DNA of 64,000 nucleotides from Liolophura sinensis. Lineage: Eukaryota > Mollusca > Polyplacophora > Chitonida > Chitonidae. This document shows positions 25,370-36,291 of this stretch, piece after piece (positions within the stretch are counted from its first letter, which is position 1; each line of letters starts with the position of its first letter). Under the pieces are notes generated by a model. It saw only the letters and a list, made by a program, of their open reading frames with translations, was not told where the DNA came from and did not search any database. The translations under genes were made by a program, and so were the position numbers. The DNA lies in the NCBI RefSeq assembly GCF_032854445.1, contig NW_027018134.1, positions 1 to 64,000 on the forward strand, written 5' to 3'.

Positions 25370-28300
25370 GACGTCTTCTGGGCTACCGAAGGGCACATAA
25401 CGTATAGTTAAAAGTTGAATATAGTAACGACCAGTCGCCATTGTGCATAGTACAGTGTATCCGATTTCAATTAACAAAAAGACCAGGCAAAAATGCAAAA
25501 GTGGAAAAACTGTTCCAGTGCTGCTGGTAAGAGGCTAATCCGAGGTATTTTGTCACGAGAAATCGAATGGTGCAAACCGCGTTGCTCTCCGACCAATACT
25601 TTTGGCTGTAGCGACAATTGAATGATCATTGATGTCATAGTCACGTGCCCAGCAACGGCTCTTTCTCCATGGAAACCAGGGAAATTTGCAATTTTCTAAA
25701 TAGCTGCCAATGCCTGGGCCAATTCCGCATCTTTTAGAACCTTATTGATGTGGGTCAGTGATCAGTTGTACTTTTTACAGCAGACTGTATCTAGTACTTT
25801 GTGTTTTTATGTACAAATGGTGTGGTTTTTCTACACGTAGATAAAGACATTGAGATTGTCTTGGACTTAAAAGTAAGACAATTGCTGTATGAGTTAAATG
25901 AGCTTAGCTTAAAGATTTGACGTCTTCTGGGCTACCGAAGGGCACATAACGTATAGTTAAAAGTTGAATATAGTAACGACCAGTCGCGATTGTGCATAGT
26001 ACAGTGTATCCGATTTCAATTAACAAAAAGACCAGGCAAAAATGCAAAAGTGGAAAAACTGTTCCAGTGCTGCTGGTAAGAGGCTAATCCGACGTATTTT
26101 GTGACGAGAAATCGAATGGTGCAAACCGCGTTGCTCTCCGACCAATACTTTTGGCTGTAGCCACAATTGAATGATCATTGATGTCATAGTCACGTGCCCA
26201 GCAACGGCTCTTACTCCATGGAAACCAGGGAAATATGCAATTTTTTAACAGCTGCCGATGCCTGGCCCAATTCCGCATCTATTAGAACCTTATTGATGTG
26301 GTTCAGTGATCAGTTGTTCTTTTTACAGCAGACTGTATCTAGTACATTGTGTTTTTTATGTACGAATGGTGTGGTTTTTCTACACGTAGATAAAGACATT
26401 GAGATTGTCTTGGACTTAAAAGTAACACAATTGCTGGGTGAGTTAAATGGGCTTAGCCCAAAGATTTGACGTCTTCTGGGCTACAGAAGGGCACATAACT
26501 TATAGTCAAAAGTTGAATATAGTAATGACCAGTCGCGATTGTACACAGTAGATTGTATCCGATTTCAAATTAACAAAAAGACCAGGCAAAATTGCAAAAG
26601 TGGAAAAACTGTTCCAGTGCTGCTGGTAAGAGGCTAATCCGACGTATTTTGTGACAAGAAATCGAATGGTGCAAACCGCGTTGCTCTCCGACCAATACTT
26701 TTGGCTGTAGCGACAATTGAATGATCATTGATGTCATAGTCAAGTGCCCAACAACGGCTCTTACTCCATGGAAACCAGGGAAATTTGCAATTTTTTAAAC
26801 AGCTGCCGATGCCTGGCCCAATTCCGCATCTATTAGAACCTTATAGATGTGGTTCAGTGATCAGTTGTTCTTTTTACAGCAGACTGTATCTAGTACCTTG
26901 TGTTTTTTATGTACGAATGGTGTGGTTTTTCTACACGTAGATAAAGACATTGAGATTGTCTTGGACTTAAAAGTAAGACAATTGCTGGATGAGTTAAATG
27001 GGCTTAGCCCAAAGATTTGACGTCTTCTGGGCTACCGAAGGGCACATAACGTATAGTTAAAAGTTGAATATAGTAACGACCAGTCGCGATTGTGCATAGT
27101 ACAGTGTATCCGATTTCAAATTAACAAAAAGACCAGGCAAAAATGCAAAAGTGGAAAAACTGTTCCAGTGCTGATGGTAAGAGGCTAATCCGACGTATTT
27201 TGTGACGAGAAATCAAATGGTGCAAACCGCGTTGCTCTCCGACCAATACTTTTGGCTGTAGCGACAACTGAATGATCATTGATGTCATAGTCACGTGCCC
27301 AGCAACGGCTCTTACTCCATGGAAACCAGGGAAATTTGCAATTTTTTAAACAGCTGCCGATGCCTGGGCCAATTCCGCATCTTTTAGAACCTTATTGATG
27401 TGGTTCAGTGATCAGTTGTACTTTTTACAGCAGACTGTATCTAGTACCTTGTGTTTTTTAAGTACAAATGGTGTGGTTTTTCTACACGTAGATAAAGACA
27501 TTGAGATTGTCTTGGACTTAGAAGTAAGACAATTGCTGGGTGAGTTTAATGGGTTTAGCCCAAAGATTTGACGTCTTCTGGGCTACAGAAGGGCACATAA
27601 CTTATAGTCAAAAGTTGAATATAATAACGACCAGTCGCGATTGTACATAGTACAGTGTAGCCGATTTCCATTAACAAAAAGACCAGGCAAAAATGCAAAA
27701 GTGGAAAAACTGTTCCAGTGCTACTGGTAAGAGGCTAATCCGACGTATTTTGTCACGAGAAATCGAATGGTGCAAACCGCGTTGCTCTCCGACCAATACT
27801 TTTGGCTGTAGCGACAATTGAATGATCATTGATGTCATAGTCACGTGCCCAACAACGGCTCTTACTCCATGGAAACCAGGGAAATTTGCAATTTTTTAAA
27901 CAGCTGCCGATGCCTGGCCCAATTCCGCATCTATTAGAACCTTATAGATGTGGTTCAGTGATCAGTTGTTCTTTTTACAGCAGACTGTATCTAGTACATT
28001 GTGTTTTTTATGTACGAATGGTGTGGTTTTTCTACACGTAGATAAAGACATTGAGATTGTCTTGGACTTAAAAGTAAGACAATTGCTGGATGAGTTAAAT
28101 GGGCTTAGCCCAAAGATTTGACGTCTTCTGGGCTACCGAAGGGCACATAACTTACAGTCAAAAGTTGAATATAGTAATGACCAGTCGCGGTTGTACATAG
28201 TAGATTGTATCGGATTTCAAATTAACAAAAAGACCAGGCAAAAATGCAAAAGTGAAAAAACTGTTCCAGTGCTGCTGGTAAAAGGCTAATCCGACGTATT

Positions 28301-28669
28301 TTGTGACGAGAAATCGAATGGTGCAAACCGCGTTGCTCTCCGACCAATACTTTTGGCTGTAGCGACAATTGAATGATCATTGATGTCATAGTCACGTGCC
28401 CAGCAACGGCTCTTACTCCATGGAAACCAAGGAAATTTGCAATTTTTTAACAGCTGCCGATGCATGGCCCAATTCCGCATCTATTAGAACCTTATAGATG
28501 TGGTTCAGTGATCAGTTGTACTTTTTACAGCAGACTGTATCTAGTACATTGTGCTTTTTATGTACGAATGGTGTGGTTTTTCTACACGTAGATAAAGACA
28601 TTGAGATTGTCTTGGACTTAGACGTAAGACAATTGCTGGGTGAGTTAAATGGGCTTAGCCCAAAGATTT
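25370..28669 (+). repeat. Diverged monomers M47-M52
   Basis: Starts 25370, 25919, 26468, 27019, 27570, 28120. Private changes are frequent. M47: TCGCCATTG, CTCTTTCTCC, AAATAGCTGCC, CTGTATGAG and GAGCTTAGCTTAAAG, which breaks the boundary dyad. M48: GTAGCCAC, AAATATGC, AACACAA. M49: TACACAGTA, AAATTGC, CAAGTGCCC. M50: ATCAAATGG, TTAAGTAC. M52: CGCGGTTG, GTGAAAAAAC, ACCAAGG, GCATGGCCC, GTGCTTTTT, GACGTAAG. I see no repeated multi-monomer order here. Confidence 0.9.
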
Positions 28670-30869
28670 GACGTCTTCTGGGCTACAGAAGGGCACATAA
28701 CTTATAGTCAAAAGTTGAATATAGTAATGACCAGTCGCGATTGTGCATAGTACAGTGTAGCCGAATTCAATTAACTAATAGACCAGGCAAAAATGCAAAA
28801 GTGGAAAAACTGTTCCAGTGCTGCTGGTAAGAGACTAATTCGACGTATTTTGTGACGAGAAATCGAATGGTGCAAACCGCGTTGCTCTCCGACCAATACT
28901 TTTGGCTGTAGCGACAATTGAATGATCATTGATGTCATAGTCACGTGCCCAGCAACGGCTCTTACTCCATGGAAACCAGGGAAATTTGCAATTTTTTCAA
29001 CAGCTGCCGATGCCTGGGCCAATTCCGCATCTTTTAGAACCTTATTGATGTGGTTCAGTGATCAGTTGTACTTTTTACAGCAGACTGTATCTAGTACATT
29101 GTGTTTTTTATGTACGAATGGTGTGGTTTTTCTACACGTAGATAAAGACATTGAGATTGTCTTGGACTTAGAACTAAGACAATTGCTGGGTGAGTTAAAT
29201 GGGCTTAGCCCAAAGATTTGACGTCTTCTGGGCTACAGAAGGGCACATAACTTATAGTCAAAAGTTGAATATAGTAATGACCAGTCGCGATTGTACATAG
29301 TACAGTGTAGCCGAATTCAATTAACAAAAAGACCAGGCAAAAATGCAAAAGTGGAAAAACTGTTCCAGTGCTGCTGGTAAGAGGCTAATCCGACGTATTT
29401 TGTGACAAGAAATCGAATGGTGCAAACCGCGTTGCTCTCCGACCAATACTTTTGGCTGTAGCGACAATTGAATGATCATTGATGTCATAGTCACGTGCCC
29501 AACAACGGCTCTTACTCCATGGAAACCAGGGAAATTTGCAATTTTCTAAACAGCTGCCGATGCCTGGGCCAATTCCGCATCTTTTAGAACCTTATTGATG
29601 TGGGTCAGTGATCAGTTGTACTTTTTACAGCAGACTGTATCTAGTACCTTGTGTTTTTTATGTACGAATGGTGTGGTTTTTCTACACGTAGATAAAGACA
29701 TTGAGATTGTCTTGGACTTAAAAGTAAGACAATTGCTGGATGAGTTAAATGGGCTGAGCCCAAAGATTTGACGTCTTCTGGGCTACCGAAGGGCACATAA
29801 CGTATAGTTAAAAGTTGAATATAGTAACGACCAGTCGCGATTGTGCATAGTACAGTGTAGCCGATTTCAATTAACAAAAAGACCAGGCAAAAATGCAAAA
29901 GTGGAAAAACTGTTCCAGTGCTGCTGGTAAGAGACTAATCCGACGTATTTTGTGACGAGAAATCGAATGGTGCAAACCGCGTTGCTCTCCGACCAATACT
30001 TTTGGCTGTAGCGACAATTAAATGATCATTGATATCATAGTCACGTGCCCAGCAACGGCTCTTACTCCATGGAAACCAGGGAAATTTGCAATTTTCAAAA
30101 CAGCTGCCGATGCCTGGGCCAATTCCGCATCTTTTAGAACCTTATTGATGTGGTTCAGTGATCAGTTGTACTTTTTACAGCAGACTGTATCTAGTACATT
30201 GTGTTTTTTATGTACAAATGGTGTGGTTTTTCTACACGTAGATAAAGACATTGAGATTATCTTGGACTTAAAAGTAAGACAATTGCTGGATGAGTTAAAT
30301 GGGCTTAGCCCAAAGATTTGACGTCTTCTGGGCTACCGAAGGGCACATAACGTATAGTTAAAAGTTGAATATAGTAACGACCAGTCGCGATTGTGCATAG
30401 TACAGTGTATCCGATTTCAATTAACAAAAAGACCAGGCAAAAATGCAAAAGTGGAAAAACTGTTCCAGTGCTGCTGGTAAGAGGCTAATCCGACGTATTT
30501 TGTGACGAGAAATCGAATGGTGCAAACCGCGTTGCTCTCCGACCAATACTTTTGGCTGTAGCGACAATTGAATGATCATTGATATCATAGTCACGTGCCC
30601 AGCAACGGCTCTTACTCCATGGAAACCAGGGAAATTTGCAATTTTCTAAACAGCTGCCGATGCCTGGGCCAATTCCGCATCTTTTAGAACCTTATTGATG
30701 TGGTTCAGTGATCAGTTGTACTTTTTACAGCAGACTGTATCTAGTACCTTGTGTTTTTTATGTACGAATGGTGTGGTTTTTCTACACGTAGATAAAGACA
30801 TTGAGATTGTCTTGGACTTAGAAGTAAGACATATGCTGAGTGAGTTAAATGGGTTTAGCCCAAAGATTT
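28670..30869 (+). repeat. Diverged monomers M53-M56, two neighbour pairs
   Basis: Starts 28670, 29220, 29770, 30320. M53 and M54 share GTAGCCGAATTC, creating a GAATTC not seen elsewhere. M55 and M56 share GATATCATAG in place of GATGTCATAG. M53 has AACTAATAGACC, TTTTTTCAACAG and GAACTAAG. M56 has ACATATGCTGAG. Neighbours sharing private changes show that recent one-monomer duplication or conversion happens even in this old part. M54 is the last monomer with GCCCAACAAC. Confidence 0.88.
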
Positions 30870-33073
30870 GACGTCTTCTGGGCTACAGAAGGGCACATAT
30901 CTTACAGTCAAAAGTTGAATATAGTAATGACCAGTCGCGATTGTACATAGTAGATTGTATCCGATTTCAAATTAACAAAAAGACCAGGCAAAAATGCAAA
31001 AGTGGAAAAACTGTTCCAGTGCTGCTGGTAAGAAGCTAATCCGACGTATTTTGTCACGAGAAATCGAATGGTGCAAACCGCGTTGCTCTCCGACCAATAC
31101 TTTTGGCTGTAGCGACAATTGAATGATCATTGATGTCATAGTCACGTGCCCAGCAACGGCTCTTACTCCATGGAAACCAGGGAAATTTGCAATTTTCTAA
31201 ACAGCTGCCGATGCCTGGGCCAATTCCGCATCTTTTAGAACCTTATTGATGTGCGTCAGTGATCAGTTGTACTTTTTACAGCAGACTGTATCTAGTACCT
31301 TGTGTTTTTTATGTACGAATGGTGTGGTTTTTCTACACGTAGATAAAGACATTGAGATTGTCTTGGACTTAAAAGTAAGACAATTGCTGGATGAGTTAAA
31401 TGGGCTTAGCCCAAAGATTTGACGTCTTCTGGGCTACCGAAGGGCACATAACGTATAGTTAAAAGTTGAATATAGTAACGACCAGTCGCGATTGTGCATA
31501 GTACAGTGTATCCGATTTCAATTAACAAAAAGACCAGGCAAAAATGCAAAAGTGGAAAAACTGTTCCAGTGCTGCTGGTAAGAGACTAATCCGACGTATT
31601 TTGTGACGAGAAATCGAATGGTGCAAACCGCGTTGCTCTCCGACCAATACTTTTGGCTGTAGCGACAATTGAATGATCATTGATGTCATAGTCACGTGCC
31701 CAGCAACGGCTCTTACTCCATGGAAACCAGGGAAATTTGCAATTTTTTAAACAGCTGCCGATGCCTGGGCCAATTCCACATCTTTTAGAACCTTATTGAT
31801 GTGGTTCAGTGATCAGTTGTACTTTTTACAGCAGACTGTATCTAGTACATTGTGTTTTTTTATGTACAAATGGTGTGGTTTTTCTACACGTAGATAAAGA
31901 CATTGAGATTGTCTTGGACTTAAAAGTAAGACAATTGCTGGGTGAGTTAAATGGGCTTAGCCCAAAGATTTGACGTCTTCTGGGCTACAGAAGGGCACAT
32001 AACTTATAGTCAAAAGTTGAATATAGTAATGACCAGTCGCGATTGTACACAGTAGATTGTATCCGATTTCAAATTAACAAAAAGACCAGGCAAAAATGCA
32101 AAAGTGGAAAAACTGTTCCAGTGCTGCTGGTAAGAGGCTAATCCGACGTATTTTGTCACGAGAAATCGAATGGTGCAAACCGCGTTGCTCTCCGACCAAT
32201 ACTTTTGGCTGTAGCGACAATTGAATGATCATTGATGTCATAGTCACGTGCCCAGCAACGGCTCTTACTCCATGGAAACCAGGGAAATTTGCAATTTTTT
32301 AAACAGCTGCTGATGCCTGGGCCAATTCCACATCTTTTAGAACCTTATTGATGTGGTTCAGTGATCAGTTGTACTTTTTACAGCAGACTGTATCTAGTAC
32401 ATTGTGTTTTTTATGTACAAATGGTGTGGTTTTTCTACACGTAGATAAAGACATTGAGATTGTCTTGGACTTAGAAGTAAGACAATTGCTGGATGAGTTA
32501 AATGGGCTTAGCCCAAAGATTTGACGTCTTCTGGGCTACATAAGTTCACATAACTTACAGTCAAAAGTTGAATATAGTAATGACCAGTCGCGATTGTACA
32601 TAGTAGATTGTATCCGATTTCAAATTAACAAAAAGACCAGGCAAAAATGCAAAAGTGGAAAAACTGTTCCAGTGCTGCTGGTAAGAGGCTAATCCGACGT
32701 ATTTTGTCACGAGAAATCGAATGGTGCAAACCGCGTTGCTCTCCGACCAATACTTTTGGCTGTAGCGACAATTGAATGATCATTGATGTCATAGTCACGT
32801 GCCCAGCAACGGCTCTTACTCCATGGAAACCAGGGAAATTTGCAGTTTTCTAAACAGCTACCGATGCCTGGGCCAATTGCGCTTCTTTTAAAACCTTATT
32901 GATGTGGGTCAGTGATCAGTTGTACTTTTTACAGCAGACTGTATCTAGTACCTTGTGTTTTTTATGTACGAATGGTGTGGTTTTTCTACACGTAGATAAA
33001 GACATTGAGATTGTCTTGGACTTAAAAGTAAGACAATTGCTGGATGAGTTAAATGGGCTTAGCCCAAAGATTT
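30870..33073 (+). repeat. Diverged monomers M57-M60
   Basis: Starts 30870, 31421, 31972, 32523. M58 and M59 share AATTCCACATC, also found in M63. M59 has TACACAGTA, also in M49 and M63. M57 has CACATATCTTACAG and TGTGCGTCAG. M60 is the most altered monomer by eye: CTACATAAGTTCACAT near its start, TTTGCAGTTTTC, AGCTACCG, and ATTGCGCTTCTTTTAAAACC on the right. M60 keeps the boundary dyad arms. Confidence 0.88.
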
Positions 33074-35823
33074 GACGTCTTCTGGGCTACCGAAGGGCAC
33101 ATAACGTATAGTTAAAAGTTGAATATAGTAACGACCAGTCGCGATTGTGCATAGTACAGTGTATCCGATTTCAATTAACAAAAAGACCAGGCAAAAATGC
33201 AAAAGTGGAAAAACTGTTCCAGTGCTGCTGGTAAGAGGCTAATCCGACGTATTTTGTGACGAGAAATTGAATGGTGCAAACCGCGTTGCTCTCCGACTAA
33301 TACATTTGGCTGTAGCGACAATTGAATGATCATTGATGTCATAGTCACGTGCCCAGCAACGGCTCTTTCTCCATTTAAACCAGGGAAATTTGCAATTTTT
33401 TAACAGCTGCCGATGCCTGGCCCAATTCCGCATCTATTAGAACCTTACAAATGTGGTTCAGTGATCAGTTGTACTTTTTACAGCAGACTGTATCTAGTAC
33501 ATTGTGTTTTTTATGTACGAATGGTGTGGTTTTTCTACACGTAGATAAAGACATTGAGATTGTCTTGGACTTAAAAGTAAGACAATTGCTGGGTGAGTTT
33601 AATGGGTTTAGCCCAAAGATTTGACGTCTTCTGGGCTACCGAAGGGCACATAACATATAGTCAAAAGTTGAATATAATAATGACCAGTCGCGATTGTACA
33701 TAGTACAGTGTATCCGATTTCAATTAACAAAAAGACCAGGCAAAAATGCAAAAGTGGAAAAACTGTTCCAGTGCTGCTGGTAAGAGGCTAATCCGACGTA
33801 TTTTGTCACGAGAAATCGAATGGTGCAAACCGCGTTGCTCTCCGACCAATACTTTTGGCTGTAGCGACAATTGAATGATCATTGATGTCATAGTCACGTG
33901 CCCAGCAACGGCTCTTTCTCCATTTAAACCAGGGAAATTTGCAATTTTTTAACAGCTGCCGATGCCTGGCCCAATTCCGCATCTATTAGAACCTTACAAA
34001 TGTGGTTCAGTGATCAGTTGTACTTTTTACAGCAGACTGTATCTAGTACATTGTGTTTTTTATGTACGAATGGTGTGGTTTTTCTACACGTAGATAAAGA
34101 CATTGAGATTGTCTTGGACTTAAAAGTAAGACAATTGCTGGGTGAGTTAAATGGGCTTAGCCCAAAGATTTGACGTCTTCTGGGCTACAGAAGGGCACAT
34201 AACTTATAGTCAAAAGTTGAATATAGTAATGACCAGTCGCGATTGTACACAGTAGATTGTATCCGATTTCAAATTAACAAAAAGACCAGGCAAAAATGCA
34301 AAAGTGGAAAAACTGTTCCAGTGCTGCTGGTAAGAGACTCATCCGACGTATTTTGTGACGAGAAATCGAATGGTGCAAACCGCGTTGCTCTCCGACCAAT
34401 ACTTTTGGCTGTAGCGACAATTGAATGATCATTGATGTCATAGTCACGTGCCCAGCAACGGCTCTTACTCCATGGAAACCAGGGAAATTTGCAATTTTTT
34501 AAACAGCTGCCGATGCCTGGGCCAATTCCACATCTTTTAGAACCTTATTGATGTGGTTCAGTGATCAGTTGTACTTTTTACAGCAGACTGTATCTAGTAC
34601 CTTGTGTTTTTTATGTACAAATGGTGTGGTTTTTCTACACGTAGATAAAGACATTGAGATAGTCTTGGACTTAGAAGTAAGACAATTGCTGGGTGAGTTA
34701 AATGGGCTTAGCCCAAAGATTTGACGTCTTCTGGGCTACAGAAGGGCACATAACTTACAGTCAAAAGTTGAATATAGTAATGACCAGTCGCGATTGTACA
34801 TAGTAGATTGTATCCGATTTCAAATTAACAAAAAGACCAGGCAAAAATGCAAAAGTGGAAAAACTGTTCCAGTGCTGCTGGTAAGAGGCTAATCCGACGT
34901 ATTTTGTCACGAGAAATCGAATGGTGCAAACCGCGTTGCTCTCCGACCAATACTTTTGGCTGTAGCCACAATTGAATGATCATTGATGTCATAGTCACGT
35001 GCCCAGCAACGGCTCTTACTCCATGGAAACCAGGGAAATATGCAATTTTTTAACAGCTGCCGATGCCTGGCCCAATTCCGCATCTATAGGAACCTTATAG
35101 ATGTGGTTCAGTGATCAGTTGTACTTTTTACAGCAGACTGTATCTAGTACATTGTGTTTTTTATGTACGAATGGTGTGGTTTTTCTACACGTAGATAAAG
35201 ACATTGAGATTGTCTTGGACTTAAAAGTAAGACAATTGCTGGGTGAGTTTAATGGGTTTAGCCCAAAGATTTGACGTCTTCTGGGCTACCGAAGGGCACA
35301 TAACATATAGTCAAAAGTTGAATATAATAATGACCAGTCGCGATTGTACATAGTACAGTGTATCCGATTTCAATTAACAAAAAGACCAGGCAAAAATGCA
35401 AAAGTGGAAAAACTGTTCCAGTGCTGCTGGTAAGAGGCTAATCCGACGTATTTTGTCACGAGAAATCGAATGGTGCAAACCGCGTTGCTCTCCGACCAAT
35501 ACTTTTGGCTGTAGCGACAATTGAATGATCATTGATGTCATAGTCACGTGCCCAGCAACGGCTCTTACTCCATGGAAACCAGGGAAATTTGCAATTTTTT
35601 AAACAGCTGCCGATGCCTGGCCCAATTCCGCATCTATTAGAACCTTATAGATGTGGTTCAGTGATCAGTTGTACTTTTTACAGCAGACTGTATCTAGTAC
35701 CTTGTGTTTTTTTATGTACAAATGGTGTGGTTTTTCTACGCGTAGATAAAGACATTGAGATTGTCTTGGACTTAAAAGTAAGACAATTGCTGGATGAGTT
35801 AAATGGGCTTAGCCCAAAGATTT
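33074..35823 (+). repeat. Diverged monomers M61-M65 with a recent local duplication
   Basis: Starts 33074, 33623, 34172, 34723, 35273. M61 and M62 share CTCTTTCTCCATTTAAACC, TTTTTTAACAG and CTTACAAATG, so this right half was copied to the next monomer. M62 and M65 share ACATATAGTC and ATAATGACC (offset 1,650 bp). M64 shares GTAGCCAC and AAATATGC with M48. M64 is the last monomer with CAAATTAAC; from M65 on all copies read CAATTAAC. Confidence 0.88.
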
Positions 35824-35839
35824 GACGTCTTCTGGGCTA
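35810..35839. other. Conserved 30-bp imperfect dyad at the monomer boundary (representative copy)
   Basis: Left arm TAGCCCA (35,810-35,816) pairs with right arm TGGGCTA (35,833-35,839). Inside, AAGA (35,817-35,820) pairs with TCTT (35,828-35,831), with one bulged C at 35,832 and a 7-base loop TTTGACG. This gives 11 base pairs. In many copies a GGGCT just upstream (here 35,805-35,809) can compete for the same AGCCC. The outer arms are intact in nearly all monomers; M47/M48 at about 25,900-25,930 is the clear exception. A cruciform or protein-binding role is inference. Confidence 0.7.
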
Positions 35840-35929
35840 CCGAAGGGCACATAACGTATAGTTAAAAGTTGAATATAGTAACGACCAGTCGCGATTGTGC
35901 ATAGTACAGTGTATCCGATTTCAATTAAC

Positions 35930-35963
35930 AAAAAGACCAGGCAAAAATGCAAAAGTGGAAAAA
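35930..35963. other. A-tract cluster, possible bent DNA (representative copy)
   Basis: Four A-tracts, AAAAA, AAAAA, AAAA and AAAAA, lie with centres near 35,932, 35,945, 35,952.5 and 35,961. The gaps are 13, 7.5 and 8.5 bp, average about 9.7, so phasing with the helix is only approximate. The cluster is in every monomer with few changes. A-tracts repeated near the helical period are known to curve DNA, and curvature is common in satellites; here it is only suggested by the sequence. Confidence 0.5.
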
Positions 35964-36066
35964 CTGTTCCAGTGCTGCTGGTAAGAGGCTAATCCGACGT
36001 ATTTTGTCACGAGAAATCGAATGGTGCAAACCGCGTTGCTCTCCGACCAATACTTTTGGCTGTAGC

Positions 36067-36090
36067 GACAATTGAATGATCATTGATGTC
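36067..36090. other. 10-bp palindrome AATGATCATT with outer GACA/TGTC arms (representative copy)
   Basis: AATGATCATT at 36,075-36,084 is a perfect palindrome. Four-base arms GACA (36,067-36,070) and TGTC (36,087-36,090) flank it, separated from it by unequal spacers of 4 and 2 bases. It is conserved in most monomers; exceptions include M13 and M17 (GAATTATC), M25 and M40 (GAATCATC), M31 (GAATGGACATT) and all type C monomers (GATCAATG). Confidence 0.6.
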
Positions 36091-36095
36091 ATAGT

Positions 36096-36101
36096 CACGT
36101 G
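36096..36101. promoter_or_regulatory. E-box-like CACGTG in each monomer (representative copy)
   Basis: CACGTG is preceded by T, giving TCACGTG. By my reading 101 of 116 monomers have CACGTG, 14 have CAGGTG (all left of 24.6 kb) and one (M49) has CAAGTG, so the general pattern CANNTG is never lost. Basic helix-loop-helix proteins bind such sites in general, but a six-base match in a repeated unit is weak evidence for binding here. Confidence 0.35.
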
Positions 36102-36118
36102 CCCAGCAACGGCTCTTA

Positions 36119-36136
36119 CTCCATGGAAACCAGGGA
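36119..36136. other. CENP-B-box look-alike, weak (representative copy)
   Basis: CTCCATGGAAACCAGGGA contains the order C-T-x-C, GGAAAC, GGGA seen in the mammalian CENP-B box, but with a shifted spacing, one base fewer before GGAAAC and two extra before GGGA. It also lacks both CpG steps of the core. Variants are rare: CCATTTAAACC in M61 and M62, ACCAAGG in M52 and ACCATTGAAAT in M105. I treat it as a resemblance, not a binding site. Confidence 0.2.
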
Positions 36137-36274
36137 AATTTGCAATTTTCTAAACAGCTGCCGATGCCTGGGCCAATTCCGCATCTTTTAGAACCTTATT
36201 GATGTGGGTCAGTGATCAGTTGTACTTTTTACAGCAGACTGTATCTAGTACCTTGTGTTTTTTATGTACAAATG

Positions 36275-36291
36275 GTGTGGTTTTTCTACAC
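36275..36291 (+). other. Short hairpin with T5 loop (representative copy)
   Basis: GTGTGG and CTACAC are separated by TTTTT. As RNA this gives a six-pair stem with one G-U pair and a five-U loop. Subfamilies with GTGTGCTTTTT (M23, M29, M36, M38, M43, M45) or GTGTAATTTTT (M25, M40) lose pairs without a matching change on the other arm, so the fold does not seem to be maintained by selection. Confidence 0.4.
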
